Source: Spirochaetes bacterium ADurb.Bin218 (GTDB lineage: Bacteria; Spirochaetota; UBA4802; UBA5550). Taken from it: a stretch of 64,000 nt of DNA. Within the stretch, counting starts at the first letter, position 1; each line of letters starts with the position of its first letter. The DNA is taken from NCBI GenBank assembly GCA_002069965.1, contig MWCI01000003.1, positions 1-64,000 on the forward strand, in the 5' to 3' direction. The translations under genes were made by a program, and so were the position numbers. This document shows, piece by piece, positions 26,971-36,071 of this stretch. Below the pieces are notes generated by a model, which saw only the letters and a program-made list of their open reading frames with translations, did no database searches and had not been told where the DNA came from.

Positions 26971-28728
26971 TTATTTTAATTTTGAAGTTGCAAAGTCAAA
27001 CCAGAAACGAAAATCCTCAGGATAATTGTTTTTTACTTCATCGTTGTTTAGAAGCAAAAGAGCCTTTTTGTAATCCCCTGTTTCTATGTAACATCGCGCA
27101 AGGAATAATCTTGCTTTTCCTCTGGATAGGGGGTCAGTGGATAGATCCATAAACTTTTTTAGCTCTCTTTTTGCCAGTTCATATTTTCCCTTATAAAAGA
27201 GATTTCTTATAATTGATTCAAGTTTATCACTTTTAGATAACTCTAAAAGATTCCTATCTCCTTTTGGTAATGATTCATTGTCTTCTTTTTTATTATCAAT
27301 TCTTTTGCTTTTATTGTTTTCTTTTGTCTTTTCCAGTTCCTCTATTTTTGAGTGATTGTTCTCTGTGTTTATAACTTTTGTTGCATTGATCTCTGGCACT
27401 ATTTCAGTAATTTTTGTTGAGTCTTTTGGTAGCACTCCATAGAAATAAGTCCCTTTTTCTGGGAAAGAAATTATAAATTTGCCTGCTTTTATATTTTCAG
27501 TCCCAATAATGTCGTCACGCATAATTTTTGATGAATCCGCTGGTATAATTTTTGATCTAAAAATTTCTACTTCTTCTATTCCGCTATTTCCAACATAGTT
27601 CCATTTTAATACGAGTTTATTGTCTATAATATCATGGGTCATTGCAGTTATTTTAAAAGGAAGGTTGATTATGATCGGAGTTTTTGTATAGCTGCTTTCA
27701 TCTTCAAAATTTATATCAACTGTGCCATCATTATATCTGGAAAATACAGCATAGAAATATTTTCCTGGACCGGGATTCTCATCCCTGTAGGTAATTGTTT
27801 CTGCATCAACGATTTTTATGAGAGTCGCAAAGCGCAGTTTAAGCAGAGAATTTATCACTTCATCAGATCTGTATATCTCATAGCCAGATAATTCTTTATC
27901 TGTACGAGATTTTGATTTTTCCCATTTTATTATCACAGAGTTGTTATCTGTGAGAAATGCAGCCACATTTAAAGGGGTTGAAAGTGTTTTGCCCTTTCTA
28001 TAGACGCCTTTTGTTGTAAAGTTTTTATCAGGTTCAGGTGAAAAATATTCTATATTATTTTTGTCAACTACAGTAACTGCATAAAAAAAACTTCCATATT
28101 CAGGGATGTTGTTATCCATAAATTCATTGTTATCTGTAGTGGCAATCTTTTCTGCTACTTCCAATTCAGCAGGGGAACTGATAAGGCTTTTGCTTCTGTA
28201 AAGGCAGAATTTGAGATTATCTCCCTTTGGATTTTTCCATTTTATCATTACAGAAGAATCTTTTTTTAATTCAGCAGATATGTTTGTTACAATTCCAGGT
28301 TCTGTTGAAATTATTATAGGGGTTGAGGTGCAGTTAACTCCCTGTATAATTTCTATCTCTCTTTTTAAAAGATGTTCCTTGGAAAGTATTATATAGTAAT
28401 AACTCTTACCTGGCTGAAGGTCTCTGTCTATTAAAAATCCATCCTGCGTTGGATAAAAGACTCCTACTAATTTTGCCTTAAGGACGTCATCAATATTTTT
28501 GAACTCTCCCTGACCTCTGCCGACAACAAACTCACCATTAAAATTGGGGTTCATTTTCCATGTTATTTTTGCAGAGTCATTGGTAAACTTTATTCGTTCT
28601 GCTTTTATATCATATGCAATGTGTTCTGGAAGTTTTTCCTCCTGTGGATATGCACCTGTTTGTGTAATACAACACCATGTTATAATGGCTACAAAACTTG
28701 AAATTATATTTTTTTTAATTGCATTCAT
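26971..28728 (-). CDS. Exported fibronectin-III repeat protein with C-terminal TPR (585 aa)
   Basis: A signal-type N-terminus (about residues 8-27) is followed by four fibronectin type III-like modules (about 40-130, 135-235, 245-345 and 350-430), each with a YYY/FFYAV strand near its end. A charged low-complexity linker (about 445-490, rich in Glu, Lys and Asn) precedes one to two TPR units at the C-terminus (LFYKGKYELAKREL, ARCYIETGDYKKALLLL). It is probably a periplasmic or surface protein working with the TPR protein next door. No catalytic motif is seen. Confidence 0.78.
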   Translation of the reverse strand: MNAIKKNIISSFVAIITWCCITQTGAYPQEEKLPEHIAYDIKAERIKFTNDSAKITWKMNPNFNGEFVVGRGQGEFKNIDDVLKAKLVGVFYPTQDGFLIDRDLQPGKSYYYIILSKEHLLKREIEIIQGVNCTSTPIIISTEPGIVTNISAELKKDSSVMIKWKNPKGDNLKFCLYRSKSLISSPAELEVAEKIATTDNNEFMDNNIPEYGSFFYAVTVVDKNNIEYFSPEPDKNFTTKGVYRKGKTLSTPLNVAAFLTDNNSVIIKWEKSKSRTDKELSGYEIYRSDEVINSLLKLRFATLIKIVDAETITYRDENPGPGKYFYAVFSRYNDGTVDINFEDESSYTKTPIIINLPFKITAMTHDIIDNKLVLKWNYVGNSGIEEVEIFRSKIIPADSSKIMRDDIIGTENIKAGKFIISFPEKGTYFYGVLPKDSTKITEIVPEINATKVINTENNHSKIEELEKTKENNKSKRIDNKKEDNESLPKGDRNLLELSKSDKLESIIRNLFYKGKYELAKRELKKFMDLSTDPLSRGKARLFLARCYIETGDYKKALLLLNNDEVKNNYPEDFRFWFDFATSKLK

Positions 28729-29164
28729 TTCATTTCAAAAGGTAAATTTTTTTTTAGTATCGGCAATGTCTCTTCTCTTCTTGAATCTTTTATTTTGCAC
28801 AGGAAAATTTTATCTTATTTAAGAGAATTTGCTATCTTTCAATGTCTTTTTATTTTTAACATGTTTTATCAAAAAAATAGCAGATAAAAAAATTTTTTAG
28901 CATTAAATATCACTAAAATAAATATTTTGTTATTTAATATAAATATAAAAACTAACGTGCTATTAAAATTAATATATTAACATAATCTCTTATGTTATAT
29001 ATTTTTTTCTTGAAAAAAAATGCCTTTGCTTTCTTAATGAAATCAAGGAGAAATATAAAAAATATAAAGGTATTTTGCCGGTCTTATATTGATCACAAAA
29101 AGTGATTTTTTAGCTATTTTTTTAGTTTAACAAACAAAAAAATTTTATTAACAAAGAGGGCCCC
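28729..29164. other. AT-rich divergent intergenic region before the hydrogenase operon
   Basis: This 436-base gap must hold the promoters of the leftward FN3 operon and the rightward hox operon. It is extremely AT-rich. I see a short hairpin atcac/gtgat followed by six T residues (29092-29111) about 55 bases before hoxF and the ribosome site AGAGGG, but no confident -35/-10 pair and no gene. Confidence 0.4.
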
Positions 29165-30976
29165 ATGGGTAATATATCTGAAGTTGTTAAAAAAGTTGCA
29201 AACAATTATCAGAAAGACCCGACAAAGATGCTCGATGTCATTCGTGACACTCAGGCAGAATTAGGTCAGGTCTCGGATGAGGCTATCAAGGCGATAGCTA
29301 AGGAGATGAATGTCTCCACTGTTGATGTAGAAGGAGTTGTAACCTTCTATCATTTCTTCTCAAAAAAACCAGTTGGCAAATATGCGGTCTATTTAAACAA
29401 CAGTGCTGTTTCTGTTATGAAGGGCTGTTATCAAATTGCAAAGGTTTTTGAGCAAGAAGTTGGATGTAAATTTGGCGAAGTTTCCGCTGATGGAAAAATC
29501 GGTCTTCACTATACCTCTGACATCGGTATGAATGATCAGGAGCCAGCTGCAATCATAAATGGCGTAATCTTTACAAGTCTGACATCAGATAAGGTTAAGG
29601 CTATTGTTGCAGATATGAAGGCTGGTAAAGCTGTCAAAGATATGGTGAAAGAATATGGAGATGGCAAGAATCAGGCTGAGCTCATCAAGGCAATGGTGAA
29701 AAACAATATCCAGAAAAAAGGGCCAGTTCTTTTTGCTCCTTTTACTCCAGGATCTGCTTTGAAAAAAGCTCTCTCTATGACTCCAGAACAGGTTATTGAA
29801 GAAGTTAAAATATCGAATCTCCGAGGTCGTGGTGGTGCTGGTTTCCCAACAGGTATGAAGTGGGATTTTACAAGACAGGCTAAAGGTGATAAAAAGTATA
29901 TCGTTTGTAACGGTGATGAAGGTGAACCTGGAACATTTAAAGACAGGGTAATCTTTACAGAAATCCCTGAGATGATGTTTGAGGGTATGGCAATTGCAGG
30001 TTATGCAATAGGCGCTGATGAAGGACTGTTGTATCTCAGAGGTGAGTATATGTATCTCAAGAATTATCTTGAGGATGTTCTCTCAAAGATGAGACAGCAA
30101 GGGATCCTTGGTAAAAATGCCGGCGGCAAGGCTGGATTTAATTTTGATATTAAAATTCAGATGGGCGCTGGTGCTTATGTCTGTGGGGAAGAATCTGCAT
30201 TGATTGAATCTGCAGAAGGCAAAAGAGGCGAGCCAAGGAACAGACCTCCTTTCCCAGCTCAGAGAGGTTTCATGGGCAAACCAACATCTGTCAACAACGT
30301 AGAGAGCTTCTGCTGTGCTGCAAGGATAATCCTTGAGGGCGGCGAGTGGTTTGCAAAGATGGGAACAGCTCAGTCAAAGGGAACAAAGCTCCTTTCTGTT
30401 TCTGGAGATTGCAAAAAGCCTGGTATATATGAAGTTGAATTTGGAACAACAATTCAAACTCTCCTTGAAGAATGTGATGGCCGTGGTGCAAAGGCTGTGC
30501 AGGTTGGAGGTCCTTCTGGAGTTTGTGTTGATAAATCTAAATTTGGTCAAAGAATTTGTTATGATGACCTTGCTACAGGTGGTTCTATAATTGTTATAGG
30601 TCCAGATCGAGATCTCTTTGAAGTAGTTCACAATTTTATGGAATTTTTCGAAGAGGAATCTTGTGGATGGTGCACACCTTGTCGTGTAGGTAACCAGATT
30701 TTGCTCCATAAACTCGAAAAGGTTATGTCTGGTCATGGAACAGAGACAGATCTTAAAGAGATGGAACAGTGGTGTGTAACTGTAAAGAGCATGAGCAGAT
30801 GCGGTCTTGGTCAGACATCACCTAATCCTATATACACTACCTTGAAGAATTTCAGAGAGATGTATGAAGCCAAGATTCAGAAGGGTAAGGATTATGCTAC
30901 TGAATTTGACCTGGCTGCAGCAGTTAAGGATTCATGCGCTGTAGTTGGAAGAAAACCAAATTTAGGGGAACACTAA
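29165..30976 (+). CDS. hoxF: HoxF, diaphorase flavoprotein of NAD-reducing [NiFe] hydrogenase (603 aa)
   Basis: HoxF moves electrons between NAD(H) and the hydrogenase. Residues 1-155 are a NuoE-like domain and 190-603 a NuoF-like domain. FMN/NADH motifs are GRGGAGFPTGMKW, CNGDEGEPGTFKDR and GAGAYVCGEESALIES; the [4Fe-4S] ligands are SCGWCTPC and RCGLG. The NuoE part lacks all four cysteines of the usual [2Fe-2S] site (the matching segments read YLNNSA and SDIGMN), as known for fused HoxF of soluble hydrogenases. The length agrees with that type. First gene of a five-gene operon. Confidence 0.95.
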   Translation: MGNISEVVKKVANNYQKDPTKMLDVIRDTQAELGQVSDEAIKAIAKEMNVSTVDVEGVVTFYHFFSKKPVGKYAVYLNNSAVSVMKGCYQIAKVFEQEVGCKFGEVSADGKIGLHYTSDIGMNDQEPAAIINGVIFTSLTSDKVKAIVADMKAGKAVKDMVKEYGDGKNQAELIKAMVKNNIQKKGPVLFAPFTPGSALKKALSMTPEQVIEEVKISNLRGRGGAGFPTGMKWDFTRQAKGDKKYIVCNGDEGEPGTFKDRVIFTEIPEMMFEGMAIAGYAIGADEGLLYLRGEYMYLKNYLEDVLSKMRQQGILGKNAGGKAGFNFDIKIQMGAGAYVCGEESALIESAEGKRGEPRNRPPFPAQRGFMGKPTSVNNVESFCCAARIILEGGEWFAKMGTAQSKGTKLLSVSGDCKKPGIYEVEFGTTIQTLLEECDGRGAKAVQVGGPSGVCVDKSKFGQRICYDDLATGGSIIVIGPDRDLFEVVHNFMEFFEEESCGWCTPCRVGNQILLHKLEKVMSGHGTETDLKEMEQWCVTVKSMSRCGLGQTSPNPIYTTLKNFREMYEAKIQKGKDYATEFDLAAAVKDSCAVVGRKPNLGEH

Positions 30977-30977
30977 G

Positions 30978-31670
30978 ATGAGTGATATAAAGTTTACCAT
31001 AGATGGAAAAGAATATAGTGCTAAAAGTGGCCAGACAATAGTCGAGGCTGCGAAGGCCAATGGTGTATACATTCCAGTGCTCTGCCATTTTGATGGAATG
31101 AAGCCCGCTGGAACATGCCGTATATGCACAGTAAGAGTGGGTGGTAGATTTATGGCAGCATGCACCACTCCTGTTTCTGATGGGATGATTATTGAAAATA
31201 TGACTCCTGAGATCGAAGACATGAGAAAACAAATAGTGGAGATGCTCTTCGTTGAAGGAAATCATATGTGTCCAACATGTGAGAAGAGCGGGAACTGCGA
31301 GCTTCAAGCTCTTGGTTACAGATATAGGATGATGGTTCCAAGATTCCCATATCTCTGGCCAGAAAGAACTGTTATAGCAGATACTCCTAAGCTTTACATA
31401 GATAGAAACAGATGTGTTCAGTGTCTCCGATGTGTCAGAGATATAGTGACTGCTGATGGCAAACATGTCTTTGCTGTAACTAACAGAGGTGGCAAGACTA
31501 TCATTACAATTGATACAGAGCTTGCTGCAACTCTCAGTGAAGAGATGGCACAGAAGGCAATGAATCAGTGTCCGGTTGGTTGTATTCTCCGTAAAGAAGT
31601 TGGTTACAGAGTCCCTATCGGTCAGAGAAAATTTGACAACAAGCCTATCGGTAGTGAAATCGAAGGTTAA
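30978..31670 (+). CDS. hoxU: HoxU, Fe-S electron-transfer subunit (230 aa)
   Basis: HoxU is NuoG-N-terminal-like and carries the wire between diaphorase and hydrogenase. Cluster sites in order: [2Fe-2S] (CHFDGMKPAGTCRICTVRVG with a later Cys in AACTT), the His-Cys3 [4Fe-4S] site (HMCPTCEKSGNCEL), and a further 4Fe-4S site (CVQCLRC with NQCPVGCI). Length fits. It starts one base after the hoxF stop, with GGGGA before its ATG. Confidence 0.95.
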   Translation: MSDIKFTIDGKEYSAKSGQTIVEAAKANGVYIPVLCHFDGMKPAGTCRICTVRVGGRFMAACTTPVSDGMIIENMTPEIEDMRKQIVEMLFVEGNHMCPTCEKSGNCELQALGYRYRMMVPRFPYLWPERTVIADTPKLYIDRNRCVQCLRCVRDIVTADGKHVFAVTNRGGKTIITIDTELAATLSEEMAQKAMNQCPVGCILRKEVGYRVPIGQRKFDNKPIGSEIEG

Positions 31671-31700
31671 AACCTATACTTGTGAATTTGGAGGCATAAG

Positions 31701-32249
31701 ATGAGTAAACCGGTTGTGGCCACAGCGTCACTGGCAGGATGTTTTGGATGCCACATGTCATTACTTGACATTGACGATAGAATATTACAACTTATAGAAT
31801 TGGTTGAGTTCAATAAATCACCAATAGATGATATTAAGACATTTACAAAGCAGTGTGACATTGGAATCATTGAAGGAGGATGCTGCAACAGTGAAAACGT
31901 GCATGTCCTCAAGGAATTCCGCAAAAACTGCAAAATTTTAATTTCCCTTGGCGAATGTGCTATAATGGGTGGACTTCCTGCAATGAGGAATGGCATTCCT
32001 GTCAAGGATTGTCTGGAAGAGGCATACTTAAATGGACCAACTGTAGATGAGAATAAAAATAAGATTATGCCAAATGATGATGAACTGCCCATGATTCTGG
32101 ATAGAGTATATCCATGCCATGAAATAGTTAAAATTGACTATTTTATTCCTGGGTGTCCACCAAGGGCTGATTTGATATGGGAAGCATTAGTTGCTCTTGT
32201 AACAGGTAGCGAGCTTAAGCTTCCATATGAAGTATTTAAGTTTGATTAA
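31701..32249 (+). CDS. hoxY: HoxY, [NiFe]-hydrogenase small subunit (182 aa)
   Basis: The proximal [4Fe-4S] cluster ligands are visible as LAGCFGCHMSLLDID, EGGCCNSE, LGECAIMGG and IPGCPPRAD. The short length without Tat signal or extra clusters is that of the soluble group 3d enzymes. It is preceded by TTTGGAGG and followed after 14 bases by hoxH. Confidence 0.96.
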   Translation: MSKPVVATASLAGCFGCHMSLLDIDDRILQLIELVEFNKSPIDDIKTFTKQCDIGIIEGGCCNSENVHVLKEFRKNCKILISLGECAIMGGLPAMRNGIPVKDCLEEAYLNGPTVDENKNKIMPNDDELPMILDRVYPCHEIVKIDYFIPGCPPRADLIWEALVALVTGSELKLPYEVFKFD

Positions 32250-32263
32250 TTGGAGCGCAGATT

Positions 32264-33715
32264 ATGGGAAGAAAAATAACTATAGAACCAGTTACCAGAG
32301 TAGAAGGTCATGGTAAGGTAACTATTCAACTTGACGATGCAGGAAATGTTTCTCAGACAAGGCTGCATATCGTTGAGTTCAGGGGTTTTGAAAAATTTGT
32401 TCAGGGTCGTCCTTACTGGGAAGCTCCTGTTCTTGTGCAGAGACTTTGCGGTATTTGTCCTGTAAGCCACCATCTTGCAGCAGCAAAGGCAATGGACGTA
32501 ATAGTAGGAGCTGGCACAGGTGATGGTCTTACTCCTACAGCAGAGAAGATGAGAAGGCTCATGCACTATGGACAGATGTTCCAGTCTCATGCTCTACACT
32601 TTTTCCACCTTGCTTCTCCAGACCTTCTCTTTGGAGCAGATGGAGATGTTGCAACAAGGAACGTGATAGGAGTTGCTCTTGCTCATAAAGATCTTGCTGT
32701 TCAGGGCGTTCTTATGAGAAAGTTCGGGCAGGAGATAATACTTGCAACAGCTGGTAAGAAGATCCATGGAACTGGTGCAATACCAGGTGGAATCAACAAA
32801 AATCTTTCAATAGAAGAAAGAGACAAATTCCTTAAGGGTCCAGATCCTCTCAATGCAGATAAGATGGTTGAGTGGGCTCAAGGCGCATTGGCTTTCTTCA
32901 AAAGCTACCATGCAAAAAATAAAGACTACATTGATAATTTCTCTGTATTTCCATCAAGCCATTTGAGCCTTGTTCGTAAAGATGGAGCAATGGATCTTTA
33001 TCATGGTGTAATTCGCTGCATAGATAAAGATGGAAACAAGATACTCAATGACATAGACTATCAGGATTATTATACTCACATTGGTGAAGAGGTTAGAAGC
33101 TGGAGCTACATGAAGTTCCCATATATAAGAAAAATTGGTATGGAGAACGGATGGTATACAGTAGGACCTCTTGCACGATGTAATACAGCTGATTTTATAC
33201 CAACACCTCTTGCTCAGAAAGAGTTTGAAATATTCAAGGCCTATACAAACGGTAAGCCAAATCACATGTCAATGCACATGCACTGGGCAAGGCTTATTGA
33301 GCTTCTCCATTCTGCTGAGGTAATTAGAGATCTTCTAAAAGATCCAGATCTCCAGAAGGATGATTTAGTTGTTAAAGGAACAAAGAAAAAAGAGGGTGTT
33401 GGTCTTATTGAAGCACCACGTGGAACTCTTTTCCATCACTACAGAATTAATGACCTTGATCAGATTGAAATGGCTAACCTTATTGTTTCTACAACAAACA
33501 ATAATGAGCCTATGAATAGAGGCGTTAATTATGTTGCTAAGGCTAACTTTACAGGTAAAAAAGAAATAACAGAAGGCATGATGAATAGAGTTGAAATGGT
33601 CATCAGAGCCTATGATCCATGTCTTAGCTGTGCAACACATGCTCTTGGACAGATGCCACTTGAAGTAACTTTGGTAGACTCTGAAGGAAGTATTCTTGCT
33701 CAGAGACGGAAGTAA
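32264..33715 (+). CDS. hoxH: HoxH, [NiFe]-hydrogenase large subunit (483 aa)
   Basis: HoxH holds the NiFe(CN)2CO site. Nickel ligands are the N-terminal RLCGICPVSHH (about residues 61-71) and the C-terminal DPCLSCATHALGQMP. A 15-residue tail follows the conserved His, which the maturation protease removes after metal insertion; a candidate protease is the next gene. No hyp genes for nickel-cyanide assembly are in the window, so they must lie elsewhere. Confidence 0.97.
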   Translation: MGRKITIEPVTRVEGHGKVTIQLDDAGNVSQTRLHIVEFRGFEKFVQGRPYWEAPVLVQRLCGICPVSHHLAAAKAMDVIVGAGTGDGLTPTAEKMRRLMHYGQMFQSHALHFFHLASPDLLFGADGDVATRNVIGVALAHKDLAVQGVLMRKFGQEIILATAGKKIHGTGAIPGGINKNLSIEERDKFLKGPDPLNADKMVEWAQGALAFFKSYHAKNKDYIDNFSVFPSSHLSLVRKDGAMDLYHGVIRCIDKDGNKILNDIDYQDYYTHIGEEVRSWSYMKFPYIRKIGMENGWYTVGPLARCNTADFIPTPLAQKEFEIFKAYTNGKPNHMSMHMHWARLIELLHSAEVIRDLLKDPDLQKDDLVVKGTKKKEGVGLIEAPRGTLFHHYRINDLDQIEMANLIVSTTNNNEPMNRGVNYVAKANFTGKKEITEGMMNRVEMVIRAYDPCLSCATHALGQMPLEVTLVDSEGSILAQRRK

Positions 33716-33720
33716 GCTCT

Positions 33721-34179
33721 TTGAAAGTAGAAAAGATTTATGTTTATGGTTATGGCAATCCAGGCCGCAGTGATGACGGTCTGGGTGCTGCCATAATAAA
33801 AAAACTGGAGGATGAAAAAATCCTGGAGGTCGTGACTGATTGCAATTATCAGCTAAACATTGAGGATGCGGATAATATTTCTTCCAGTGACGTGGTTATA
33901 TTTGTTGATGCCTCAATTGAGGCAAAGGAGCCCTTTGAGTTTAGAGGGATTGAGCCTGCAGCAGATATTACTTTTACAACCCATGCCATGTCACCGGAAT
34001 CCGTTCTGGCTCTTTGTCAGGATATTTATGGAAAGCATCCCAAAGCCTATGTTCTTGCAATTAGAGGATATAATTGGGATTTTGCAGAGGGTTTATCTTC
34101 AAAGGCTATAAAAAATTTAGAAGAGGCGTATCTGTTCCTTATGCAAAAAATAAGAGATATGCTCTCTGGTAAAGAGTAG
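33721..34179 (+). CDS. hoxW: HoxW-type hydrogenase maturation endopeptidase (152 aa)
   Basis: The family start VYGYGNPGRSDDGLG with acidic residues that bind nickel, the middle FVDAS motif and the THAMSP segment mark the HyaD/HoxW protease family that trims the large subunit. The start is TTG at 33721, eight bases after GGAAG; no ATG is available before the GNPGR motif. It follows hoxH by five bases, so its target is very likely HoxH. Confidence 0.92.
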   Translation: MKVEKIYVYGYGNPGRSDDGLGAAIIKKLEDEKILEVVTDCNYQLNIEDADNISSSDVVIFVDASIEAKEPFEFRGIEPAADITFTTHAMSPESVLALCQDIYGKHPKAYVLAIRGYNWDFAEGLSSKAIKNLEEAYLFLMQKIRDMLSGKE

Positions 34180-34205
34180 CTTAATATATTTTTAAGGAGA
34201 ATTTT

Positions 34206-34577
34206 ATGTCTGACAAGAAGATACTTGTAATAGATGATGATCCAGATATTCTGGAATCAATCAGTGCAATTTTAAGCTCCGAAGGGTTTAGCGTTGTTAC
34301 AGCTATGGATGGCAAAGAGGGAATTGATAAGTTTAAGAGCGTTAAGCCAGATCTTGTTCTTTGTGACATGATGATGGAGAGGGTTGATGCAGGAACTAAG
34401 GTTGCAGAGCTTATTAGAAAAGAGGATAGCAAGACTCCTGTTTATCTTTTAAGCAGTATAGGAAATGCAACAGCATCTAATGTTAATATAAATAGTCTTG
34501 GATTCAATGGCGTTTTACAAAAACCAGTTGATCCAGATCTCTTGATCTCTCAGGTTAAGAAGGCTCTCTCTCGTTAA
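34206..34577 (+). CDS. Stand-alone response-regulator receiver (123 aa)
   Basis: A complete receiver domain only: acidic pocket VIDDDPD, phospho-acceptor Asp in VLCDMMM (about residue 56), the SSIGN switch segment and the KP loop (LQKPVD). There is no output domain, so it acts by protein contact, like CheY or Spo0F. It follows hoxW by 26 bases with AAGGAGA and shares the transcript or a terminator with the hydrogenase operon. Its kinase is unknown. Confidence 0.92.
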   Translation: MSDKKILVIDDDPDILESISAILSSEGFSVVTAMDGKEGIDKFKSVKPDLVLCDMMMERVDAGTKVAELIRKEDSKTPVYLLSSIGNATASNVNINSLGFNGVLQKPVDPDLLISQVKKALSR

Positions 34578-34611
34578 CTTTTAGCCTGAGTATTTATAAT
34601 AAATGAATAGT

Positions 34612-34657
34612 AAATCCGGTGCAGAGTTTTTAAAAGGCTGCATCGGATTTTATATTT
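34612..34657 (+). terminator. Terminator at the end of the hox-receiver operon
   Basis: The arms 34612-34624 and 34638-34650 (aaatccggtgcag with ctgcatcggattt, one G-T pair) are followed by a T-rich stretch. Confidence 0.85.
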
Positions 34658-34760
34658 TCCCATTCATAAAGTCCATCCATTGCCATAATATTTCCTTGAC
34701 AAGATTTAATAAAAAGATTTTCATTTGCTTAAAATAAAAATCTTTTTATATAGGTCATTT

Positions 34761-35171
34761 ATGCCCAGAAAAATAATTTTTTTACTTTTAATCTCCTTTC
34801 TTTCTTTTGTATCTGCCTGTTCAACCTTTATACCAGAAGAGGATGTTGATAGCCTCAATAAACGCTATTCTGGGGATTACATTCTTTTGCAGGATGTAAC
34901 TATAAATGAATTATCTCTTCCAAAGGGAACAGTTGTAAAGCTAATAATAGTGGGTGGTGATGAATGGGTTAAGGTCTATGCTTATAATGCAAAAGAGGAT
35001 CTTCTTCTTGCCCATAGATTTTTGATCCTTTACATGTTTGAAGATGATTTTCCTGATAAAGAATTTAATGTAGATTTGCTTGACAAAGAATTGGCAAACA
35101 TTGTAAAACCATCAACTAATTCTTCTGATGAGGCTTCACAGCAGAAGACAAATAGAAGAGGACAAAAATAA
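34761..35171 (+). CDS. Small lipoprotein (136 aa)
   Basis: The N-terminus MPRKIIFLLLISFLSFVSAC is a lipoprotein signal with lipobox VSAC, to be modified by Lgt. The mature part is a short beta-rich domain (LPKGTVVKLIIVGGDEWVKV) and a Ser/Gln-rich tail. The start at 34761 is preferred because it begins the signal peptide; the frame is open upstream. It precedes dapA by 18 bases. Function unknown. Confidence 0.75.
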   Translation: MPRKIIFLLLISFLSFVSACSTFIPEEDVDSLNKRYSGDYILLQDVTINELSLPKGTVVKLIIVGGDEWVKVYAYNAKEDLLLAHRFLILYMFEDDFPDKEFNVDLLDKELANIVKPSTNSSDEASQQKTNRRGQK

Positions 35172-35189
35172 ATTATAGTGAGGAGAATT

Positions 35190-36071
35190 ATGTTTGAAGG
35201 AGCGTTCACTGCACTTGTAACACCTTTTAAAAATGGAAAAATAGATTACGATGCGTTGGAAAAGCATATAGAGTTTCAGATTGCTCAAGGAATTGACGGT
35301 GTTTTACCAATGGGAACAACTGGGGAGTCTCCGACAGTTTCCTTTGAGGAGCATGAGGAATTTATAAGGCGAGTTGTAAAAATTGTAAATGGCAGAGTAA
35401 AGGTTCTGGCTGGAACTGGAGCTAATTCCACAAGTGAGGCTGTGTGGCTTACAAAATGTGCAGAAGATGCAGGGGTAGATGCAGCTTTATCTGTAAATCC
35501 CTATTATAATAAGCCTACACAGAAAGGGCTTATTGCTCATTATGAGCAAATTGCAAAGTCAACAAAGTTGCCAATAATACTTTATAATATTCCTGGTAGA
35601 ACAGGGGTTAATTTTTTGCCAGAGAGCATAAAAGAGCTATTGAATCGAGTTGATAATGTTGTTGCAATGAAAGAGGCCTCAGGTGATATAAATCAGATGA
35701 TGCGTTTGGTTGAACTCTGTGGTGATAAACTTACACTGCTTTCTGGAGATGATAATTTATTACTGCCATTGCTTTCCATAGGAGGAAAGGGGGTAATCTC
35801 TGTTTTGTCTAATATTTTGCCTGCTGATGTTAGAAAGGTTATAACTCTTTTTAATGAAAATAAACTTGATGAGGCTAAGGCCTTATTTTATAAATTGTTG
35901 CCACTGTGCAGAGCTATGTTTCTTGAAACAAATCCTATTCCTGTTAAGACTGCAATGGCAATGATGGGATTTTGTAATGATGAACTCAGGCTACCACTGA
36001 CTCCTCTTGGTGAGGAGAACCGTAAGGTCTTGAGAAAAACCCTTGAAGAGTATGGGATAAATTTGAAATGA
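35190..36071 (+). CDS. dapA: 4-hydroxy-tetrahydrodipicolinate synthase
   Basis: DapA condenses pyruvate and aspartate semialdehyde in lysine and peptidoglycan synthesis. Catalytic motifs: PMGTTGESPT (the Thr pair), LYNIPGRTG (Tyr near 132) and AMKEASGD (Schiff-base Lys near 160). Length 293 is standard. ATG 35190 follows GAGGAG, which is better than the GTG at 35178. It overlaps dapB by four bases. Confidence 0.97.
   Translation: MFEGAFTALVTPFKNGKIDYDALEKHIEFQIAQGIDGVLPMGTTGESPTVSFEEHEEFIRRVVKIVNGRVKVLAGTGANSTSEAVWLTKCAEDAGVDAALSVNPYYNKPTQKGLIAHYEQIAKSTKLPIILYNIPGRTGVNFLPESIKELLNRVDNVVAMKEASGDINQMMRLVELCGDKLTLLSGDDNLLLPLLSIGGKGVISVLSNILPADVRKVITLFNENKLDEAKALFYKLLPLCRAMFLETNPIPVKTAMAMMGFCNDELRLPLTPLGEENRKVLRKTLEEYGINLK

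Noticed and set aside
29165-29630. Loss of the [2Fe-2S] cysteines in the HoxF N-terminal domain as a novelty
   Set aside because: Fused HoxF proteins of soluble NAD-reducing hydrogenases are known to lack this site, so it is a family trait.
30924-31466. 180-codon minus-strand frame
   Set aside because: It is antisense to the hoxF end and hoxU, both of which are certain genes.
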